Source of the DNA: Hyphomicrobiales bacterium
GTDB lineage: Bacteria > Pseudomonadota > Alphaproteobacteria > Rhizobiales > Aestuariivirgaceae
Reading direction: 5' to 3'
NCBI GenBank assembly: GCA_027067085.1
Contig: JAMOMM010000348.1
Coordinates: 1-9,011 of the forward strand
Length of the DNA stretch: 9,011 bases
The translations under genes were made by a program, and so were the position numbers. The notes below the pieces were generated by a model that made no database searches, was not told where the DNA came from, and worked only from the letters and a program-made list of their open reading frames with translations. Shown piece by piece: positions 6,573-9,011 of this stretch; the stretch's first letter is position 1; each line of letters starts with the position of its first letter.

Positions 6573-7763
6573 ATGAAATCACTATTGGACACACATCACC
6601 TAAAATCCATTGAGAATTTAGGCAACGAAACAACCTCATATGAAAGTGTATTGAAAATTGCTGCGACACTGGCCCCAGCAGAACCAGTCCAATGTTTCTT
6701 CCCACACAAATTACGCCACCAAATCAATTGTTTCACCAACAATTTCCGAGGCGACGTTGCATTTGCCGTAAAAGCAAACCCCTCACATCAAATTATAAAG
6801 TCAGCACACTCCTTAGGCATAAAAACTTTTGATGTCGCCTCATTACCAGAAATTGATCTGGTTGCTTCAAATGCCCCAGAAGCAAAATTACATTATCACA
6901 ACCCAATAAAATCAAAACTTGAAATACAAACAGCCCACTTCAAATTTGGTTGCAATCGGTTTGCTATTGATGACCTAGCAGAGCTGCGAAAAATATTTTC
7001 CGTCACTGGCCAAAATAATGAAATTGAAATAGCCGTGCGGTTCTCACTGCCGCAAAGCAACAATGCGGTACATGATTTTTCAGAAAAGTTTGGGGCAAAA
7101 CCAGCAGAAGCCGCACACCTATTAGCTCATGTCAAACTACTCGGGTTTTCTCCAGTACTGACATTCCACCCGGGGTCTCAATGCACTACACCTGCAGGAT
7201 GGATTGAACACATCCAAGCCGCAGCGCAAATAGCTCAAAACGCCGACATCACCCTGACAAAACTAAACATTGGAGGTGGCTTTCCCGTCAAATACGCTAA
7301 AGAATCCAAGTATCCGCTAAAGGCCTTCTTTACGAACATAGAACAAGCTGCGTGTGCTGCTTTTGAAGTCCCTCCTCAGCTAGAGTGCGAACCTGGACGT
7401 GCCATTGTGGGCCCAAGCATTTCCCTATTAACCCAAGTAAAACATGTTCGCCATGAGCAGCGAGAAATCTATTTAAATGATGGTATATACGGATCCCTAT
7501 TGGAAATGACCCAAGCAGAACAACTCACGCCGAATTTAAAGGTCATAAAAAATGGGAAATACATACAAGGAAACCAACAGCTATACACAGTCTATGGTCC
7601 AACATGTGATCCCTTAGACCGACTGCCTAACAAATTCCAACTCCCCATGAGCATCGCCGAAGATGACTATATTGAATTTGAGAGCCTTGGCGCATACGGC
7701 GCAGCAACCTCAACGCGTTTCAACGGTTACGGACATGCATCAATTGTCGAGATCAAGAACTAA
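6573..7763 (+). CDS. Fold-III PLP-dependent decarboxylase, ornithine decarboxylase type
   Basis: A 396-residue enzyme of the alanine racemase-like/ODC group IV family, predicted to decarboxylate a basic amino acid, most likely L-ornithine to putrescine, in the cytoplasm. Key residues correspond to those of eukaryotic ODC: PLP-binding K67 in AFAVKANP, H199 in FHPGSQ, the phosphate-binding glycines of NIGGGFP (232-238), E273/R276 in CEPGRA, D303 in YLNDGIYGS (the substrate-amine aspartate position), C345-D346 in YGPTCDPLD, and Y375 in GAYGAATSTRFNG. GPTCD and D303 favour ODC over diaminopimelate decarboxylase, but lysine/ornithine dual use is possible. FHPGSQC in place of the usual FHVGSQ marks a bacterial subgroup often labelled only 'type III PLP-dependent enzyme'. 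The first 35 residues precede the recognisable domain. A stop codon lies 24 bp upstream in frame and no later ATG fits, so this start is likely, despite the lack of a good ribosome site. It is divergent from the Lrp/AsnC gene. Confidence 0.88.
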   Translation: MKSLLDTHHLKSIENLGNETTSYESVLKIAATLAPAEPVQCFFPHKLRHQINCFTNNFRGDVAFAVKANPSHQIIKSAHSLGIKTFDVASLPEIDLVASNAPEAKLHYHNPIKSKLEIQTAHFKFGCNRFAIDDLAELRKIFSVTGQNNEIEIAVRFSLPQSNNAVHDFSEKFGAKPAEAAHLLAHVKLLGFSPVLTFHPGSQCTTPAGWIEHIQAAAQIAQNADITLTKLNIGGGFPVKYAKESKYPLKAFFTNIEQAACAAFEVPPQLECEPGRAIVGPSISLLTQVKHVRHEQREIYLNDGIYGSLLEMTQAEQLTPNLKVIKNGKYIQGNQQLYTVYGPTCDPLDRLPNKFQLPMSIAEDDYIEFESLGAYGAATSTRFNGYGHASIVEIKN

Positions 7764-7773
7764 AACTCTAAAC

Positions 7774-7804
7774 AAAAAAAGGCCTCAACAAAATTGAGGC
7801 CTTT
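7774..7804 (-). terminator. Intrinsic terminator of the rplQ operon, possibly bidirectional
   Basis: A perfect 11-bp stem (AAAGGCCTCAA at 7778-7788, TTGAGGCCTTT at 7794-7804) closes a 5-nt loop. On the minus strand it begins 23 nt after the rplQ stop and is followed by a run of T residues (7780-7774), the classical form that ends the ribosomal protein operon. On the plus strand it lies 15 bp after the decarboxylase stop, but only three T residues precede a TTTAAAATATT stretch, so termination there is likely weaker. Confidence 0.9.
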
Positions 7805-7826
7805 AAAATATTGATTAGCGTAAGAC

Positions 7827-8258
7827 TTATGCGGCTGTTTCAGCAGCCTCTTCTGTTTCATTTACGATAACAGGACCAGAGTCTTTACCTTTTTCGCTGA
7901 CATCACGGTCAACAAGTTCAATAACTGCCATTGGTGCATTATCACCAAAACGGAAGCCAGCTTTCATTACGCGGCAATAGCCACCATTGCGATCTTTATA
8001 GCGTACACCAAGAACATCAAAAAGTTTCTTAGCTTGCTCTTTATCACGAATTTGAGCAATTGCCTGACGACGGGCGTGTAGATCGCCGCGCTTGCCAAGT
8101 GAAATCAACTTATCAATGATAGGTTTCATTTCTTTAGCTTTAGGCAAAGTTGTTACAATTTGCTCGTGCTTAATAAGGGCTGCTGCCATATTTGCAAACA
8201 TCGCTTTACGGTGTGAAGCCGTGCGATTTAGTTTACGGCCTGATTTACCGTGACGCAT
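7827..8258 (-). CDS. rplQ: 50S ribosomal protein L17
   Basis: A 143-residue L17, a component of the large ribosomal subunit near the exit tunnel. The signature N-terminus MRHGKSGRKLNRTASHRKAM is followed by AAALIKHEQIVTTLPKAKEMKPIIDKLISL, the LFDVLGVRYKDRNGGYCRV region and APMAVIELVDR, all as in the family. The core ends near residue 118. The remaining tail, rich in Glu and Ala (ETEEAAETAA at the end), is the extension typical of alphaproteobacterial L17. It lies 21 bp after rpoA, the standard order at the end of the alpha operon, and ends before a strong terminator. Confidence 0.98.
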   Translation of the reverse strand: MRHGKSGRKLNRTASHRKAMFANMAAALIKHEQIVTTLPKAKEMKPIIDKLISLGKRGDLHARRQAIAQIRDKEQAKKLFDVLGVRYKDRNGGYCRVMKAGFRFGDNAPMAVIELVDRDVSEKGKDSGPVIVNETEEAAETAA

Positions 8259-8264
8259 AACGTA

Positions 8265-8270
8265 TCTCCT
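8265..8270 (-). promoter_or_regulatory. Strong ribosome binding site for rplQ
   Basis: AGGAGA on the minus strand lies 6 nt before the rplQ ATG, inside the 21-bp rpoA-rplQ gap. It is the best Shine-Dalgarno match in the window and contrasts with the weak sites before crcB, the regulator and the decarboxylase. Confidence 0.75.
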
Positions 8271-8279
8271 AGAAGCAGC

Positions 8280-9011
8280 TTAGAACTGCGTTTCAAACTT
8301 TTTAGCCAACTCATCGATATTCTCTGGTGGCCAATTTGGAATTTCCATACCCAGATGAAGACCCATCTGAGCAAGAACTTCTTTAATTTCGTTAAGTGAC
8401 TTACGGCCAAAGTTTGGAGTACGAAGCATTTCGCCCTCTGTTTTTTGGATCAAATCACCGATGTAAACAATATTGTCGTTTTTCAAGCAGTTTGCAGAAC
8501 GAACAGACAATTCAAGTTCATCAACTTTCTTAAGAAGCGCAGCGTTAAATTCTAGCTCTGGTTCTTCTTCTTGTTGAACAACTTTTTCTGGTTCTTCAAA
8601 ATTGATAAAGATTTGCAATTGATCTTGAAGGATCCGCGCACTGTATGCCAAAGCATCATCAGGCGTTACCGAACCATCAGTTTCAATAGTCATAATCAGC
8701 TTATCGTAATCAAGAACTTGACCTTCACGAGTGTTTTCAACTTTGTAAGAAACACGACGCACAGGGCTGTAAAGACTATCAATTGGCACAAGACCGATTG
8801 GAGCATCTTCAGGGCGATTTTTATCTGCTGTTACATATCCGTTTCCAGATTTAACAGTAAATTCCATCCGCACTTCAGCGCCTTCATCAAGCGTACAAAT
8901 TGCATGGTCAGGGTTTAACACCTCAACATCAGCAACTTCTTGAATGTCACCAGCAGTTACAACACATGGACCTTCTTTACGAAGAAGCAGTTTCTTTGAA
9001 CCACCTTCAAT
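8280..9011 (-). CDS. rpoA: DNA-directed RNA polymerase alpha subunit (5' part outside the window)
   Basis: The frame is open across the window edge and gives the C-terminal 243 residues of a protein of about 336, so roughly 90 N-terminal residues are missing. Visible are the end of the N-terminal assembly domain (GPCVVTAGDI, LNPDHAI, NRPEDAPIGLVPIDSLYSPV, VSYKVENTREGQVLDYDKLIM), then a Glu-rich linker (about residues 138-154 of the fragment). The C-terminal domain follows (about 158-230) with LELSVRSANCLKN, whose R171 corresponds to the UP-element-contacting R265 of E. coli, and TPNFGRKSLNEIKEVL. It initiates polymerase assembly and contacts promoters and activators. The final FETQF tail is slightly beyond the CTD core. 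Any start within this window, such as the GTG at 8921, would be internal. Confidence 0.98.
   Translation of the reverse strand: MEGGSKKLLLRKEGPCVVTAGDIQEVADVEVLNPDHAICTLDEGAEVRMEFTVKSGNGYVTADKNRPEDAPIGLVPIDSLYSPVRRVSYKVENTREGQVLDYDKLIMTIETDGSVTPDDALAYSARILQDQLQIFINFEEPEKVVQQEEEPELEFNAALLKKVDELELSVRSANCLKNDNIVYIGDLIQKTEGEMLRTPNFGRKSLNEIKEVLAQMGLHLGMEIPNWPPENIDELAKKFETQF

Noticed and set aside
8571..8918. Plus-strand open frame of 115 codons
   Set aside because: It is wholly antisense to rpoA and is explained as a shadow of that gene.
8919..8921. GTG at 8921 as the start of a short alpha-like protein
   Set aside because: The frame continues upstream to the window edge with conserved alpha-subunit sequence (for example GPCVVTAGDI), so this codon is an internal valine.

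Overview
The window reads as a chromosomal core region of an alphaproteobacterium, most likely in or near the Hyphomicrobiales (Rhizobiales). The evidence is an ATP12-type F1-ATPase assembly chaperone, an alpha subunit and L17 of the usual alphaproteobacterial form, and the order rpoA, rplQ, Do-like protease, rarA, crcB, rluC, HAD phosphatase, ATP12, which I remember as common in that group. Base composition is moderate (about 45-50% GC by eye in the core genes). That would suit a lower-GC, perhaps marine or host-associated lineage, but the species cannot be named from this sequence.

Layout, right to left in the direction of transcription of most genes. At 9011-7827 the minus strand carries the end of the ribosomal protein operon: the C-terminal 243 residues of rpoA, then rplQ. 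This is closed by a strong intrinsic terminator at 7774-7804. On the other side of that terminator lies a plus-strand gene for a fold-III PLP decarboxylase of the ornithine decarboxylase type (6573-7763). It is divergent from a minus-strand Lrp/AsnC-family regulator (6013-6441). The 131-bp divergent region between them is full of inverted and repeated GACGAAA-type elements and is the best candidate control region in the window. This two-gene pair looks like an insertion between rplQ and the protease gene.

From 5931 down to 1 the minus strand is one tightly packed gene string: a periplasmic Do/Deg serine protease with two PDZ domains (GTG start), rarA (non-ATG start, overlapping the protease gene by 11 bp), a small AT-rich unknown membrane protein, crcB/fluC (4-bp overlap on both sides), rluC, a HAD phosphatase, and ATP12 (3' end outside the window). 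Gaps are at most 21 bp, so these genes are probably co-transcribed, in part from a TATAAT-type promoter in front of the protease gene. Their functions are diverse housekeeping: envelope proteolysis, replication-fork maintenance, fluoride export, 23S rRNA pseudouridylation, small-molecule dephosphorylation and F1 assembly.

I see no CRISPR array, tRNA, rRNA, insertion sequence or phage gene. The largest non-coding stretch is 131 bp. The two parts that are not standard core are the decarboxylase/regulator pair and the AT-rich membrane protein coupled to crcB. I found no clear sign of an elaborate new system.
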